From NCBI GenBank assembly GCA_002811645.1, contig PDIP01000065.1, positions 20,003-68,222 of the forward strand: 48,220 nt of DNA, read 5' to 3'. The stretch comes from Corallochytrium limacisporum. Its lineage: Eukaryota; Opisthokonta. Below are positions 11,387-21,716 of this stretch, in pieces; position 1 is the first letter of the stretch; each line of letters begins with the position of its first letter. The notes below the pieces were generated by a model. The model was not told where the DNA came from. It made no database searches and saw only the letters and a program-made list of their open reading frames with translations. Position numbers and translations under genes: made by a program.

Positions 11387-11842
11387 TTACAACTCAATAA
11401 TTGGCCTCGGTCGATGCTTGAACATGATTTTCTGCTTTACCACAGCCATGATCTCGTACTCCACGGTGACAGTTCCATTGTCAGGGTCTCTCCGCTTAAT
11501 CTTACGCATAACATGCATCTGCTTCGGAAGATTCACATACTCACCTAGCAACTGATGATGTCCAATCACCATCTCTGGCTTTCCCGTTTCATTGTTCATG
11601 GTCAGTGTGCCCAGGTCCATACCAGACAGATCTGATTTTTGAGTCTCTATGCTGCCCTGCAGCTCAATAATGAATTTCTCCGGAAGGCCCCCCAATCCAT
11701 CACCCTGACTAGCGTCTACCATAATAGGTTGTGTAGTACCCCACGTCAGAGGGATCTGTTTTTGTGAACAATTACGAGTCTTCTTTGACGTACTTGAGTA
11801 ACCAACCCCGCTGGATGGTATCGTCATTGTTGGTCCAACCAT
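11387..11842 (-). CDS. CTF8: Ctf8, subunit of the alternative clamp loader Ctf18-RFC
   Basis: Ctf8 joins Ctf18 and Dcc1 to the Rfc2-5 core to load PCNA and support sister-chromatid cohesion. The 151-residue product matches the family along the conserved core: FIIELQG, then a Gly-Thr-Leu segment, the hallmark VIGHHQLLGEYVNL stretch, a basic patch, and the C-terminal KIMFKHRPRPII, which in animals reads K-I-L-F-K-x-R-P-K-P-I-I. About 50 extra residues precede the core, low in complexity and without a known domain. The ATG at 11842 is the first; a second Met at codon 6 is also possible. Divergent from the nucleoporin gene across 715 bp. Confidence 0.88.
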   Translation of the reverse strand: MVGPTMTIPSSGVGYSSTSKKTRNCSQKQIPLTWGTTQPIMVDASQGDGLGGLPEKFIIELQGSIETQKSDLSGMDLGTLTMNNETGKPEMVIGHHQLLGEYVNLPKQMHVMRKIKRRDPDNGTVTVEYEIMAVVKQKIMFKHRPRPIIEL

Positions 11843-12199
11843 TGCTTTCGTGGGTATGTTCTGTTATAGTCCTCTTCGGAAAGAACTCTGGACTCTTCAC
11901 TTTTCCATTGAGTGGGTCGCTAGTCCATACGACGTCATGTTCAGCATCTGACAAGTCTCTTATAACTGGCAACGGCTCGGTCTCCCTCACCCACCAGACC
12001 CAGCCACTTGCCCTCCACCCCCGGGGGGCCTTGTGCAAAGGAAACGAATTTTCGCGCCAATTCTTGCGCCCCTGCAGCTGGGACTCGGCCCTTGAGACTT
12101 TTGTCACCGACAGAGAAGGGCCAGACCAGCAAAATTTTAGGCCCCCGAGTCAGACCGTTTGGGCGGCCATTGTTTATCAATGGCTTGGGTGGCTTGGAA

Positions 12200-12234
12200 G
12201 GGGGGGAAGGCCCCCCCCCCCCGGGGGGCGGGGG
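12200..12234. repeat. GC island: G8-AA-GG-C12-G6-C-G5
   Basis: A G-run (12200-12207) is followed by twelve C (12211-12222), six G (12223-12228), C and five G (12230-12234). The C and G runs can fold into a hairpin, and the G-runs could form a quadruplex. Its architecture recurs at 22577-22602, 25424-25441 and 28759-28783. Confidence 0.7.
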
Positions 12235-12471
12235 AAGGAGAAAACTGGGGTGGGGCAAAGCGCTGCCCTGTTCGCCCTCTGCGCCATGCGGAATCGCAAA
12301 TCTTGAGTTCCTGGCACGCAGTACGCTGGTGCGAGCGCAGCTACTTTAAAGCATGCAAACCATATGGTGCCTATTGACTACATTCATGAAAACTAGCGTG
12401 GTTGAAAGTCAGTAGAGTCGATCAGGAAGTGAACATAGATCTGTAGTATGTTTATGTGACGATGACAGGGA

Positions 12472-12478
12472 TATAAAG
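12472..12478 (+). promoter_or_regulatory. TATA box of the NUP133-like gene
   Basis: TATAAAG lies 86 bases before the ATG at 12558 in otherwise mixed sequence. A start of transcription about 30 bases downstream would leave a 5' leader of roughly 50 bases. Confidence 0.5.
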
Positions 12479-12557
12479 CACGGATAACACATCCACGACA
12501 TTTGACGCAAACCAGACCTTTGGATAGTTCGTTTATAGCTATACGGCGGCTTGAAAA

Positions 12558-15500
12558 ATGTTACAAATGCCATTTAGATCGCCGGAGGGCAAGAATCGTC
12601 TAGAAATGCGTAGCCCTCCGTCGCAGCAAAGACTGGCCACCGGCTCGCCAATGACAGTCATTCCGGGACCAAAGAGTTTGGCAAGGCAGCGGGCACTGGA
12701 GCAAGGCATCTCACCTGCACCATCCTTGTCTCAATTTGGAAGACCTACAGTGATGCAAAGGGCTGCTTCTACCATGGACATGGGTGAGCGTTTCATGGTC
12801 GCCATCAAGCGTCAACAGCAAGAGGCTGCCCTCCACAAGCGCGCCGCACCTGGTACATGGAGCATGGAGGACTGGCAGTACATGAGCGGCCTGAAAGGCG
12901 CGCACAGCGATAGAGTTGCAGTGCTCCAAGGTGGTGTCATGGTCCTGGGCGAGGACGGTCAGAGTGTGGAGATCATGACTGCGGGAGGATCAACCGAACG
13001 GTCGGGGGTAACTGTTCACAGCCGCGGAACATATTCTCTACCGGAGAATCTACCCCAACTTCTGGCTACCCCGCGTGGTCGAAGCAAGCGCTCAACGACC
13101 GTTCCGGAGACGCTGAGTTTGGATCGCCTCATGATTTGTACAACAGCAATGTGGCACCGCGCAAACAGCAGCACCGGTCCATCCGGTGACGATGCCATGG
13201 ACGCGGATGACAATGACGGCGAAGTTCCAGAGGACGGAACAGACTGTGTGATAGGCGTAACGATGCCTTCAGGATTGGTGGTTCGGGCACCGCTGCAGCG
13301 AGTTATTTTGTCGCCATCAGTGCGCGATTCCTCGGTACCCATTGCGGTACCGTTCAAGGTTATCGGTCGGATGGACCTCTCGTTGCTCGATATCGGAGGG
13401 TCAGTTGTTGACTTTCAGATCTCCAGTGCTGGTAGCAGTGCAAGTGACTTGGTAGGACTGGCTCAAGGTCGGATTTTCCACATTGGGCTGCCGGCAGTTG
13501 CGGTGGATCTGAACTCGCCTACAGGTCCCGCATCGGGTCGGAAAGGTAAGAGCAAGGCATCAGCTGCGGCCATCACGGCCGATGCGGTGCCCGTGCTAGA
13601 GTGCACCCCTCTTGGAACCAGTCCGTCGGCGCAGACAACAGTGTCTGTGGGCCCATCACTGTATGTGTGGGAAGCGTTTCAAGACGACGATGGCGATTTT
13701 AAGGTGTGTCTCTTTGCAGCACACAGTGAGGATGATGTGGAAGAGAGTGAGTTCCGCACTGAGACCCTGAGCATCAATAGTGTATTGAAGCTGACGGGTA
13801 TCCCGGGGTCAGTGAATGATGTGATCTTTAGCGAAGCAGACAGTGACGCGGGTGGTTTGGTCCAGGGATGTGCAGAAACATACGTGGACGTCCTCGTTGA
13901 TATCGAGGGCGACGATCTCGCAGTGATGCGCCTGACCGCGCGCAGTAGTAACACAGAGGACGCAGACAAAGATGACACGCTCCTTGCGTCCGCACCGGTC
14001 GCGTCTGACGTGGTTATTCTCTCTCGGAGCCGCCTAAGAGCCATCGATTGGCAGGTTGGTCATACAAATCGCCGTCAAGCGTCGTCTGCGGAGATCCACA
14101 CGGCCATAGGAACTGAATCCAGCCGGGATCAAACCCAGCTTCAGACCTGGGACATCACCGGCGGCACCTCTCTTCTTGACAATGCCTTTGGTCTGACTGC
14201 CGTGGACCGCACAGACGGTTCAAATCAAGGCTGTAGCGCTGTGGTGCTCGGAGGATCCGGCGGCCACCGTCTACAGGGATTCCTTTTCGACAAAACCACC
14301 GGGCAGGCCATCGCCTGTGGCCTGGCCCAGGAGCGCTTTCTACCCAGCCCAAGCCATGGTGCTGAGGGAAGCACCACTCTGCTTGTCTGCTTCGATGATG
14401 GCACTATCAGTCTCGCTAACTACGCTTCGATGGCGAGGGGCATCAATCAGCGTATGCTGCCGCAGATGGGAGTCCTGTCTGCGTCCTCAACGAGTCAAAA
14501 GGCAGCGCACTGCCAGGAGACGATGAGGGCCTATGTCGAAGGAAGCCATCTAAAGGACACAATCTCGCAATACGTAGCTGAGTCGCAATGGCCAGAAGTG
14601 CAGCGTTGGGCCAGTGAGCTTTTGCAGTACTTTCACGAATGGATGGCCATGGGTCAGTCGACAGACGGCATCAGTGACGAAGGCATGCTGAAATTTGCTA
14701 GAGAACTGCAAGAATTGGATACCGGCCGGAAACGCGGAGGACTGCCGGATCACGCTGTTGCGTGCGTTCTCCGCGAAGCAAGCCATCTGCTCCTGGACGA
14801 GAGTGCTCGTCATACGAGCCTTGACTCGAACACTGACGATCCCCTTCGCTACATTCTAGCTCTAGAGGCGCAGCTGAAACACAAAATCAGTGTCCATGCA
14901 GGCTACCTGGACTTCTTGATTCTGTTGTTGACTGAGACGGGAACTGGTGCAGATGGGACAGTTCTCCTACGCGACCGCCCTGCCGTGCTTTCTGCTCTGC
15001 GCACTGAAATTGGCAGTGACATTGAGCGTCTGTGGGCCGTGCTAAGCATTGTACGCCTTCACGGCGCTAGTGGTAGTATGCAGTATGAAGCGCAAACTTC
15101 GCAGCAGACGAACATTCACAGTGAGAGCGACTTGACTTTGCTCTACCTCACAGACTTTTTGAATGTATTGATCCACCAACTCTACTTTTCGGATAGCACC
15201 CTAGCTCTGAGTGTAGATCATATGCAGGAAGCATACGGAGAGCACCTGAGCGTAGGTGTTGACGTCCTGCTGAGCCATCTAGCGGACATCCAGACCCTGC
15301 GCAAAGTCAGCGAGGCCATGGCCGCAAACTCGGTCGCAATGGACAGTACTGGTGACCTGAGTGCTGCACGCTTTTCAGAATCTACTGCGTATACAACAAC
15401 CTTAATGTGTGCAGCCAAGTGCGTTGATGTCTGGAGCGCTGCGGTCGGTTGCGTGCGTCAGGGTGAGGTAAGCGAAGTGGACGAAGGCACGATCATAGCA

Positions 15501-18047
15501 GGTAAGCTGCGCGACATCCAGAGGCAGCTGGACACTTTGTGCGGGCCCAGGGAGCGGGATATCATTGTACAACAGGAGCAGGCTTCCAATAATGACATGG
15601 TGGTGAACAGCAGCACATCGGGGGCCCAAGTGGCCACAGTTGCTTCCTCCACTGCCCTCAACGCAGGTGGTTACTCCGTCTCCTCTACCGCACGCTGGAC
15701 GGAACCCATAGCTCCAATCATTGCCGAACTCACGGCGCTTCTGCGCACAGTGATACATCCACATGCCTCTGCCGAAGACCACGCACTAATCGCGGACTGT
15801 GGCATTGCTGCTCTTCACTTGGACAACAGGCGGCGCATGGTTCTTGCCGCCGGCAGTGCGGCTGCTGTCAACGAGGACCCCGGGCTTTCCATGGCTGCAC
15901 TAGAGCATGCGGCGGCAGTAGAGGGCCTGTGCGCATGGTTCATGGGCCGCTGTGAGGAAGAAGTCGTTACTTGGCGTTCCCAGGTCGAACGCACTGCGAT
16001 TACTGTGCTCCAAGCTGCATCCGTGCCGGACAGCCGATCCCAACGAACCGCCCCGGAGGCCCTAGCACGCAAGCTTGCAACGGAACTGGGTCAGTCTGCT
16101 ATCCAAGCCCCCCGCGCCTGGCTCCTGGATCTCGCGGAAAGTGTAGCGGAGGCCTTCAATGCCTGGACGCAGGTCGTTGCAGTAGCAGATCGGAGGCACT
16201 GGCTTGGTCAGAACTGGCAGCGGACGCTGCTGAAAGTAGCAGTTGCAGCAGGTGAAGTGAGCCACCCGTGGCTCCACACACAGATTCTTGCGCAAGCGGT
16301 AGCGGCCGCACCCCCCAATAATATTGGTAGCTCAGCCGATAACGTCCGCGGTCTGGACAGCCGCTCATTGTCTCTGTGTGCAGAAGACCCGGAGAGCGCA
16401 CTGCGTCACCTTGCCAGCCGCATGTCTGCGGTGGGCCAGGCGTTGATCAATGAATGTTTCTGGTACTTCCTCGATCGCGGTCGCCCAGGGATGCTATTCC
16501 ACCAATTCTTGGCCAATTTTCAGGATGATCTACGGGAATGGCTTGCACAATTTGCAGGAGAGGGTGCCAGCATCAGTGAGGATGGGGTGGGGTCGCCGAA
16601 CGCTTCGTCCGGTGGCGTAGACAGACGTCTGCTCTATGCTCTGGCCTGTATGCGCAGTGCCACACTGATCGGAGTACAGCCGTCAGCGGCAGATGCAAAT
16701 GCCACAGAAAACGGTGGCTCTGATGTTGTCGGCAGTCACGACGTCCGCAAGCGCCAACAGTACCTGAGCCAGGCGCTAAACACGCTCACAGAAATGATTG
16801 AAGAAGACATTGCTCGTGGTGAGGGGCGAGAAGCCCAGGTACAACAGGAATTGGACAACCGTGGCCGTGACATCGACCCCTACGATCCTGAGCTTCAATC
16901 TCAGTTACCCTACGGTGGCAGTCTGGGTGCCATCAGCGACTATTTGTCACTCGCACGCCTTCTGCTTCGTGCCCAACGCGGGAACGGTGGCATCGGCCAG
17001 GCTGCCCTCCGCACATTTGAGCGTGGCAGCGAGGCTAGGCGGCTGATTGTTACTTCCACCGACGATGATACCCTTGTGACACTCCCTGACGCGCTTGCAC
17101 CCGATCTCGGTCTCTCAGACGATGAAGCGACGACACTTGATTTCGAAATGCGCAGACGCCTTGAAATGGCAGCTTCGCAAGAGATGGCGCAGGGCACTCT
17201 GCGAGACATATTGCGGGTATTCCGCCTGTTGCGTGGAAGTGAAGATGGCACAGCGCGGGCACTAGACTTGGATGCTGGTGATGATGGAGCCATGGACGAG
17301 GGAGAGGAAAGTACTAATACTGACGGAGACACCAATCGTGCACTGACTCTGCGCATGCTCACTACTGAGGGTGACGATCAAAGCATCTGGAGCGCCGGGC
17401 ACCTGGCACGGGTGTATGCTTTCATTGTCTATCGGAAATCCCAGCTTTGCGGTCAGCGAATGGCTGTCGTCCCTGCTGGAGCAGCGGACGCCGGCGGTGG
17501 CGACAGAGAGAGTGATGAGAACAGTTACGATCGCGTCGTAGAGGCCGCCGTGTTCGCGGCGTACGCCGCACACATTGTCTACGAAGGACGACTGACGGAA
17601 GAAGGACAGGAACTTACGCAGCAGGAGAAAATTCATGGCACCCATTTTGACCCACTTGTGCTCTGGCTGGTTGCCCTGTACTGCGATGCACTGCTGGGCG
17701 TTTTCTCTGCTGCAACATCGGCGGCCAAGGGCCGTGGCAAGGCTGCGGCATCATCAGTTGCAAGAAGTCAGTCCAAGAACGAGCCCTTGACATCACAGCT
17801 CTACCGCTACCTCCGCGGTTACGGTCGCGACTGCCTTGGACTGCTTGCGACAGGTGCAACAACAGCAGCAGGTAAACCTACCGCAGATACTCTCCGGGCG
17901 CTTAAAGCTTTGGATCTCCACAAGAGTCTCGGACCCGGCTCGTTTGCGGATGAGATGGATCGCTGGCGTAAGGAAACACTGACCAGCGCCCAGGCCAAGG
18001 TCTGGAAACAGTTCACGGAGACGCTTGCGCAGGCGCAGAAAATGTGA
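12558..18047 (+). CDS. NUP133: Nup133-like nucleoporin of the Y complex
   Basis: Scaffold subunit of the outer (Nup107-160) ring of the nuclear pore. The 1829-residue product has a disordered, basic, Ser/Pro-rich start (1-80), a long beta-rich region to about 700 as expected of a propeller, and a helical rest. The first helical blocks read like Nup133: an LxxKxxxHxxxLxFL pattern (LKHKISVHAGYLDFL, near 775-790) and later FWYFLDRGRPGMLFHQF near 1305, matching the family's F-x-W-Y-L-x-x-G-[KR]-x-G-x-L, followed by a segment with the same spacing to D-L-x-x-W-L. Acidic low-complexity inserts (for example near 215-230 and 1570-1595) help explain why it exceeds the roughly 1150 residues of animal Nup133. 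Nup155 is the main alternative. Convergent with the MAGUK-like gene, 108-bp gap. Confidence 0.65.
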   Translation: MLQMPFRSPEGKNRLEMRSPPSQQRLATGSPMTVIPGPKSLARQRALEQGISPAPSLSQFGRPTVMQRAASTMDMGERFMVAIKRQQQEAALHKRAAPGTWSMEDWQYMSGLKGAHSDRVAVLQGGVMVLGEDGQSVEIMTAGGSTERSGVTVHSRGTYSLPENLPQLLATPRGRSKRSTTVPETLSLDRLMICTTAMWHRANSSTGPSGDDAMDADDNDGEVPEDGTDCVIGVTMPSGLVVRAPLQRVILSPSVRDSSVPIAVPFKVIGRMDLSLLDIGGSVVDFQISSAGSSASDLVGLAQGRIFHIGLPAVAVDLNSPTGPASGRKGKSKASAAAITADAVPVLECTPLGTSPSAQTTVSVGPSLYVWEAFQDDDGDFKVCLFAAHSEDDVEESEFRTETLSINSVLKLTGIPGSVNDVIFSEADSDAGGLVQGCAETYVDVLVDIEGDDLAVMRLTARSSNTEDADKDDTLLASAPVASDVVILSRSRLRAIDWQVGHTNRRQASSAEIHTAIGTESSRDQTQLQTWDITGGTSLLDNAFGLTAVDRTDGSNQGCSAVVLGGSGGHRLQGFLFDKTTGQAIACGLAQERFLPSPSHGAEGSTTLLVCFDDGTISLANYASMARGINQRMLPQMGVLSASSTSQKAAHCQETMRAYVEGSHLKDTISQYVAESQWPEVQRWASELLQYFHEWMAMGQSTDGISDEGMLKFARELQELDTGRKRGGLPDHAVACVLREASHLLLDESARHTSLDSNTDDPLRYILALEAQLKHKISVHAGYLDFLILLLTETGTGADGTVLLRDRPAVLSALRTEIGSDIERLWAVLSIVRLHGASGSMQYEAQTSQQTNIHSESDLTLLYLTDFLNVLIHQLYFSDSTLALSVDHMQEAYGEHLSVGVDVLLSHLADIQTLRKVSEAMAANSVAMDSTGDLSAARFSESTAYTTTLMCAAKCVDVWSAAVGCVRQGEVSEVDEGTIIAGKLRDIQRQLDTLCGPRERDIIVQQEQASNNDMVVNSSTSGAQVATVASSTALNAGGYSVSSTARWTEPIAPIIAELTALLRTVIHPHASAEDHALIADCGIAALHLDNRRRMVLAAGSAAAVNEDPGLSMAALEHAAAVEGLCAWFMGRCEEEVVTWRSQVERTAITVLQAASVPDSRSQRTAPEALARKLATELGQSAIQAPRAWLLDLAESVAEAFNAWTQVVAVADRRHWLGQNWQRTLLKVAVAAGEVSHPWLHTQILAQAVAAAPPNNIGSSADNVRGLDSRSLSLCAEDPESALRHLASRMSAVGQALINECFWYFLDRGRPGMLFHQFLANFQDDLREWLAQFAGEGASISEDGVGSPNASSGGVDRRLLYALACMRSATLIGVQPSAADANATENGGSDVVGSHDVRKRQQYLSQALNTLTEMIEEDIARGEGREAQVQQELDNRGRDIDPYDPELQSQLPYGGSLGAISDYLSLARLLLRAQRGNGGIGQAALRTFERGSEARRLIVTSTDDDTLVTLPDALAPDLGLSDDEATTLDFEMRRRLEMAASQEMAQGTLRDILRVFRLLRGSEDGTARALDLDAGDDGAMDEGEESTNTDGDTNRALTLRMLTTEGDDQSIWSAGHLARVYAFIVYRKSQLCGQRMAVVPAGAADAGGGDRESDENSYDRVVEAAVFAAYAAHIVYEGRLTEEGQELTQQEKIHGTHFDPLVLWLVALYCDALLGVFSAATSAAKGRGKAAASSVARSQSKNEPLTSQLYRYLRGYGRDCLGLLATGATTAAGKPTADTLRALKALDLHKSLGPGSFADEMDRWRKETLTSAQAKVWKQFTETLAQAQKM

Positions 18048-18155
18048 ACACTGCCCCTGCATAGAGAGAATTTCAACATCTAGCCCATTAGAACTAAAAC
18101 AACTATTGATAATATAATGTGGTACAAATATAGACTTGGTTACGGCCAAAACAAT

Positions 18156-21100
18156 TCACTCCACAGAGGGTCGTGGTACGGTTTGACCCGCGCGGTCGTA
18201 GATGGTCACCCACGATTGTCTCAGTTTGCCGGTGCTACGTGTGCTAGAGAGCCCACCTAGACTGCGTTGGGACGATCGTAGGCCACCAGACCTCGCCGAG
18301 CCACCTTCATCGGATTCCACAGCGGGGGAAGGCGCGTCTGCGATGCCCGTCGTACCACCAACGGTGAATGTAGCAAAAGATGGTCGCTGCCCGTCAGCAC
18401 TCGGTCCACCGCTGATGGGACTTTCCGCCGCCCCCGATGAGCCGAGGCTATGAGAAGTGGCGCTACTGTCCCGTGGACCGGTGACCTTAACACCAAGACC
18501 CACAGCTGCACCATCCTTGCTATGTTCTGTAACAGTACCAATTGCACTATCATGCTCAAGATCGAGCAACAGTTCCGCCTGTCGCACACACAGCGGCATG
18601 TGATGGATTTCTGGTCCACTTGTGACCAAATTGCTGACAAGTTGCTGCTCGTGGCGGGCCTCGGTGATAATGGCTTGCAGCTGCAAATCACCGCAATTGG
18701 GTGCACCATGGAGTGCCTCCCGCAAGACGCGTGTGTTGGCGGGGATCGGATAGTAAATTATTGGGTGCGGAATGTCACCCTTGCGCACAAAAGTTGACCG
18801 TAGGAAATTCTTCAGCCCCACCGGTGTAACTCCGACACAGAGTACCCAGCGGCTGCCCTTGTTGGTCAGTTTTAGCACGTCGGTAACAGTGTGGCCCCTG
18901 AGCATCATGTCCAGGCCCGTCTCCTGAATCTGCTGCATTTGCGCATTTAGAATGAATGTTTCACTTTGGTTTGCTTTCATCGAACCCTTGTGGCGTTTGT
19001 CGTGGCCGTGACTGGTACCGGTACCGCTGGCTCGGGCACCCTTGCGATCTCCAGATTTGGATGACCGCGGCTGGTTGGCGGAATGCAGTGCTACCACAGA
19101 GTAATCGAAAACCAACCCTTGCATCTTCAGACTCAACATCTCCTCCTGGGACATCATCGCAACTTCGGGGTTCATCTTGAAGCTGTCCCTGTAGGTGGCG
19201 TCTTGATTGATGCCATTGACTTTGCTATTCTTGCCCTTGACAGTGCTCATCATGGCCCGGTCTGCCATGGCCGCAGCGCCACCCATGCTCAAAGTGGGTG
19301 AGTCCAAAATGTTGCCTGCACTGGCCTTGCGCGGCGTCAGGCGCAAACCTGACGAACCTCCACCAGACAAAGATGTCCCGCTCCCTCTTTCAGCCAGCGA
19401 AGAGAGGTGCAACGATGTGAAGGCATTGCGCAGGCGTGCTCTGGTGCCCTGCCGAGCCACGGGTCGGCAGGCGCCGGGAACTGGATTGTAGAGGACATCT
19501 TCCGCGACTTGCCGGTCGTAGCCTTCGGGTAGTGCCTCGCGCCAGGGCACTGTAGAGAAATGAGTCGGAAAGTATCGCACCAGCTCCGACGCCACATACT
19601 GCGCGAGCGGGCCCATAAGGAACACTGGCGGGCGCTTTGTGGCCCTGTCCTCACCAATTGTTGTATCATAAACTGGACCGGTAACGACGGGGTGGTACGT
19701 GGGCACCCAGCCGTGCAGGCGCATAAACAGTTCCAGTTCTTCCGGACTAACCTTGGTGCCATGCCGGCTTGTGCGCTTTTTGTTCTTGGCTTTGTTAGAG
19801 CCGCTGGTCGATCCTGTGCTGAAGAGCCTGCTCAGGTGCTTACTCAAAGATGGTCCACGAGGCACACTACGAGCCTGGGAAATGTGAACGGCCTCCGGAC
19901 GTCGGCCAGTGCCAATGTTTTGGTTGATGGTAGCTGTGCGCTGCCGATCGACTGATCTACTGCGCTTGGAACTAGCACGGCTTTGCATGCGTGCTTCGCT
20001 GGCACCAGATCTGGCCACGTCCTCGTCGTTTGACATCAAATTGTCCGCACTATCATCTGCCATAAGCGTGGTGTTATTTGTTCCGTCACTGGGCACGATC
20101 GCGTTGCACTGCGGTTCCGCCGTTTTGGTATTGTGCAGCGACGTCAATCCATAAATTCCGTGCAAAAACGCTTCCGCCAACACCGTCTCAGGGCTCTGTC
20201 CCATGGCTCTACTGATCAAATAGATATCGCGCAGACGCTTGCGCTCGTAATCCTCACGAAGCATCAGGGACGGTATGAGACCCGAACGCTCTGTTCGTTC
20301 ATTGCGCGCCATCCAAAAGCCTGCGTTTGGATTCGCGTCTGTGACGTGCAGAATATCACCCATGCTGAAAGGCAGCATACGGGAAACTCCGTCTCCTGGA
20401 GGAATCGACAGTTGGCCCTCGCTGGACCTAGTGCTACCGTGTCCACTGCCGCCGTTGCTAACAACACCATTTGCCTTGCCGCCATGTGCTCCCGCGGTGA
20501 AGGCACTACTCCGAAAGATAAGCTCCGAAGGTGCGTCCTCTGGGTCATAATTATACAGAGCCCGCACCACAAAGAGCTGTTCGTGTCCGCGGTGATGTAC
20601 CAACGACGTCCGACGTGAATCCCCTGGACCAGGCTTCGTCAACGATACTCTAAGAGAACTGCGTGTCTCACCACCATTGTGTTGTACCTGCTTGTTTTCA
20701 ACACTCGCGTCCCGCCCAAGTAATGCATTGCTCTCAGCCATGACATGGTCTAGAACAGCCTGGGGCTTCTTTGACGGAATCAGTGCACCCGGAGCTCCAC
20801 GCATCTTCTGGACGACGTGCTCGTCCTTTCCAACCTGAGATGCGCGCAAAGGGTTCACCACAGTGCTCTGCAATACACTGGAGCCCGAACTTCGGGGAAA
20901 TGAAACGCCTTCGGTGCCACTAGGAGTTCCTGATGGCGGGATACCATGGTCTCCTCTGATCAGTGCGTCAGTGGGGTCGTCTACGAGTGAATATGCCGGC
21001 GGTCCGTTTAAATCCCCGAGTTCGGACAGAGAGCCTGCAGATCCACGGCTGTGCTTGTTGACGGTCTGCTTGGTGAGGGATTTGAGCTTCTCACTGAACC

Positions 21101-21692
21101 ACGTATCGCACCAGGAAACTCGCTCAGCCATGCGCACCCGCAGGTAACACATTTCAAAGAACGCTATTTCTGCCTCTGGGTTCTCGTCCATGGCGATCGT
21201 GACAGGTACGACCGATTCGTACTTCTCTACTTCACCCATGATGATCCTTCTCAATTTCTCTCCACACTCCTTCAATGGATCCATCCTTGCTATATTTTTG
21301 GCCTCGAAATGTACGTCACCAACGCTGAGCACCCGCAGACCGCGTCTTAGTCCAGCCATGTGTGCCTCTGATCCCCGTTGGACACGACTCACATATACAC
21401 GTCCAGCGTAGAACGGGCCAGAGACAAGAGAGATTCCCAGCCCTGCATTCTTGTCCCGATTAACCTTGATCACTCTGTAGTCCCCTCGCAGGTCGGACGG
21501 TAACCTCTGGCGTTCCAGATTTCGACGGTGGCTCTCTGCGCCGGGGTAACGTGATTGAATCTCATCAACGTCGATTTTCTTGGCTTTGCGAGTCAACGGT
21601 TGGTTAGTACGTCCAAGAGCAGCATAAGCTTGAGCACTGAGCACTCCGAGACCCGAGCTCTTGGTCTCGCTATGCGAATTCACTTCCGCCAT
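18156..21692 (-). CDS. MAGUK-type scaffold protein (PDZ, SH3, guanylate-kinase-like)
   Basis: Predicted membrane- or cortex-associated scaffold of 1178 residues. The PDZ domain spans about 70-170, with carboxylate loop GLGISLVSG and the helix-2 region typical of the fold. The SH3 domain is about 370-480, with the ALYDY-like ALYNYDPEDAP, then a roughly 45-residue Gly/Ser insert, then FSMGDILHVTD, W and IPSL. A guanylate-kinase-like part begins near 687 (RPPVFLMGP) and ends about 1050, with long low-complexity inserts; it lacks a clear GxxGxGK P-loop, as in other MAGUKs, so no kinase activity is expected. The order PDZ-SH3-GK defines the family. I start at the ATG at 21692; two codons upstream there is only a TTG. 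A short upstream ORF precedes it. No L27 or CARD is seen. Confidence 0.72.
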   Translation of the reverse strand: MAEVNSHSETKSSGLGVLSAQAYAALGRTNQPLTRKAKKIDVDEIQSRYPGAESHRRNLERQRLPSDLRGDYRVIKVNRDKNAGLGISLVSGPFYAGRVYVSRVQRGSEAHMAGLRRGLRVLSVGDVHFEAKNIARMDPLKECGEKLRRIIMGEVEKYESVVPVTIAMDENPEAEIAFFEMCYLRVRMAERVSWCDTWFSEKLKSLTKQTVNKHSRGSAGSLSELGDLNGPPAYSLVDDPTDALIRGDHGIPPSGTPSGTEGVSFPRSSGSSVLQSTVVNPLRASQVGKDEHVVQKMRGAPGALIPSKKPQAVLDHVMAESNALLGRDASVENKQVQHNGGETRSSLRVSLTKPGPGDSRRTSLVHHRGHEQLFVVRALYNYDPEDAPSELIFRSSAFTAGAHGGKANGVVSNGGSGHGSTRSSEGQLSIPPGDGVSRMLPFSMGDILHVTDANPNAGFWMARNERTERSGLIPSLMLREDYERKRLRDIYLISRAMGQSPETVLAEAFLHGIYGLTSLHNTKTAEPQCNAIVPSDGTNNTTLMADDSADNLMSNDEDVARSGASEARMQSRASSKRSRSVDRQRTATINQNIGTGRRPEAVHISQARSVPRGPSLSKHLSRLFSTGSTSGSNKAKNKKRTSRHGTKVSPEELELFMRLHGWVPTYHPVVTGPVYDTTIGEDRATKRPPVFLMGPLAQYVASELVRYFPTHFSTVPWREALPEGYDRQVAEDVLYNPVPGACRPVARQGTRARLRNAFTSLHLSSLAERGSGTSLSGGGSSGLRLTPRKASAGNILDSPTLSMGGAAAMADRAMMSTVKGKNSKVNGINQDATYRDSFKMNPEVAMMSQEEMLSLKMQGLVFDYSVVALHSANQPRSSKSGDRKGARASGTGTSHGHDKRHKGSMKANQSETFILNAQMQQIQETGLDMMLRGHTVTDVLKLTNKGSRWVLCVGVTPVGLKNFLRSTFVRKGDIPHPIIYYPIPANTRVLREALHGAPNCGDLQLQAIITEARHEQQLVSNLVTSGPEIHHMPLCVRQAELLLDLEHDSAIGTVTEHSKDGAAVGLGVKVTGPRDSSATSHSLGSSGAAESPISGGPSADGQRPSFATFTVGGTTGIADAPSPAVESDEGGSARSGGLRSSQRSLGGLSSTRSTGKLRQSWVTIYDRAGQTVPRPSVE

Positions 21693-21716
21693 GTTCAATA
21701 TGTTCCCGGGTGTGGC

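Larger units (their letters stand above)
11843..12557. other. Divergent promoter spacer CTF8/NUP133
   Basis: No gene seen. The left half is GC-rich and carries a C-run/G-run island at 12200-12234. The right 250 bases are A/T-richer and hold a TATA box (12472-12478) and the palindrome TATAGCTATA at 12534-12543, 15 bases before the nucleoporin ATG. Confidence 0.6.
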
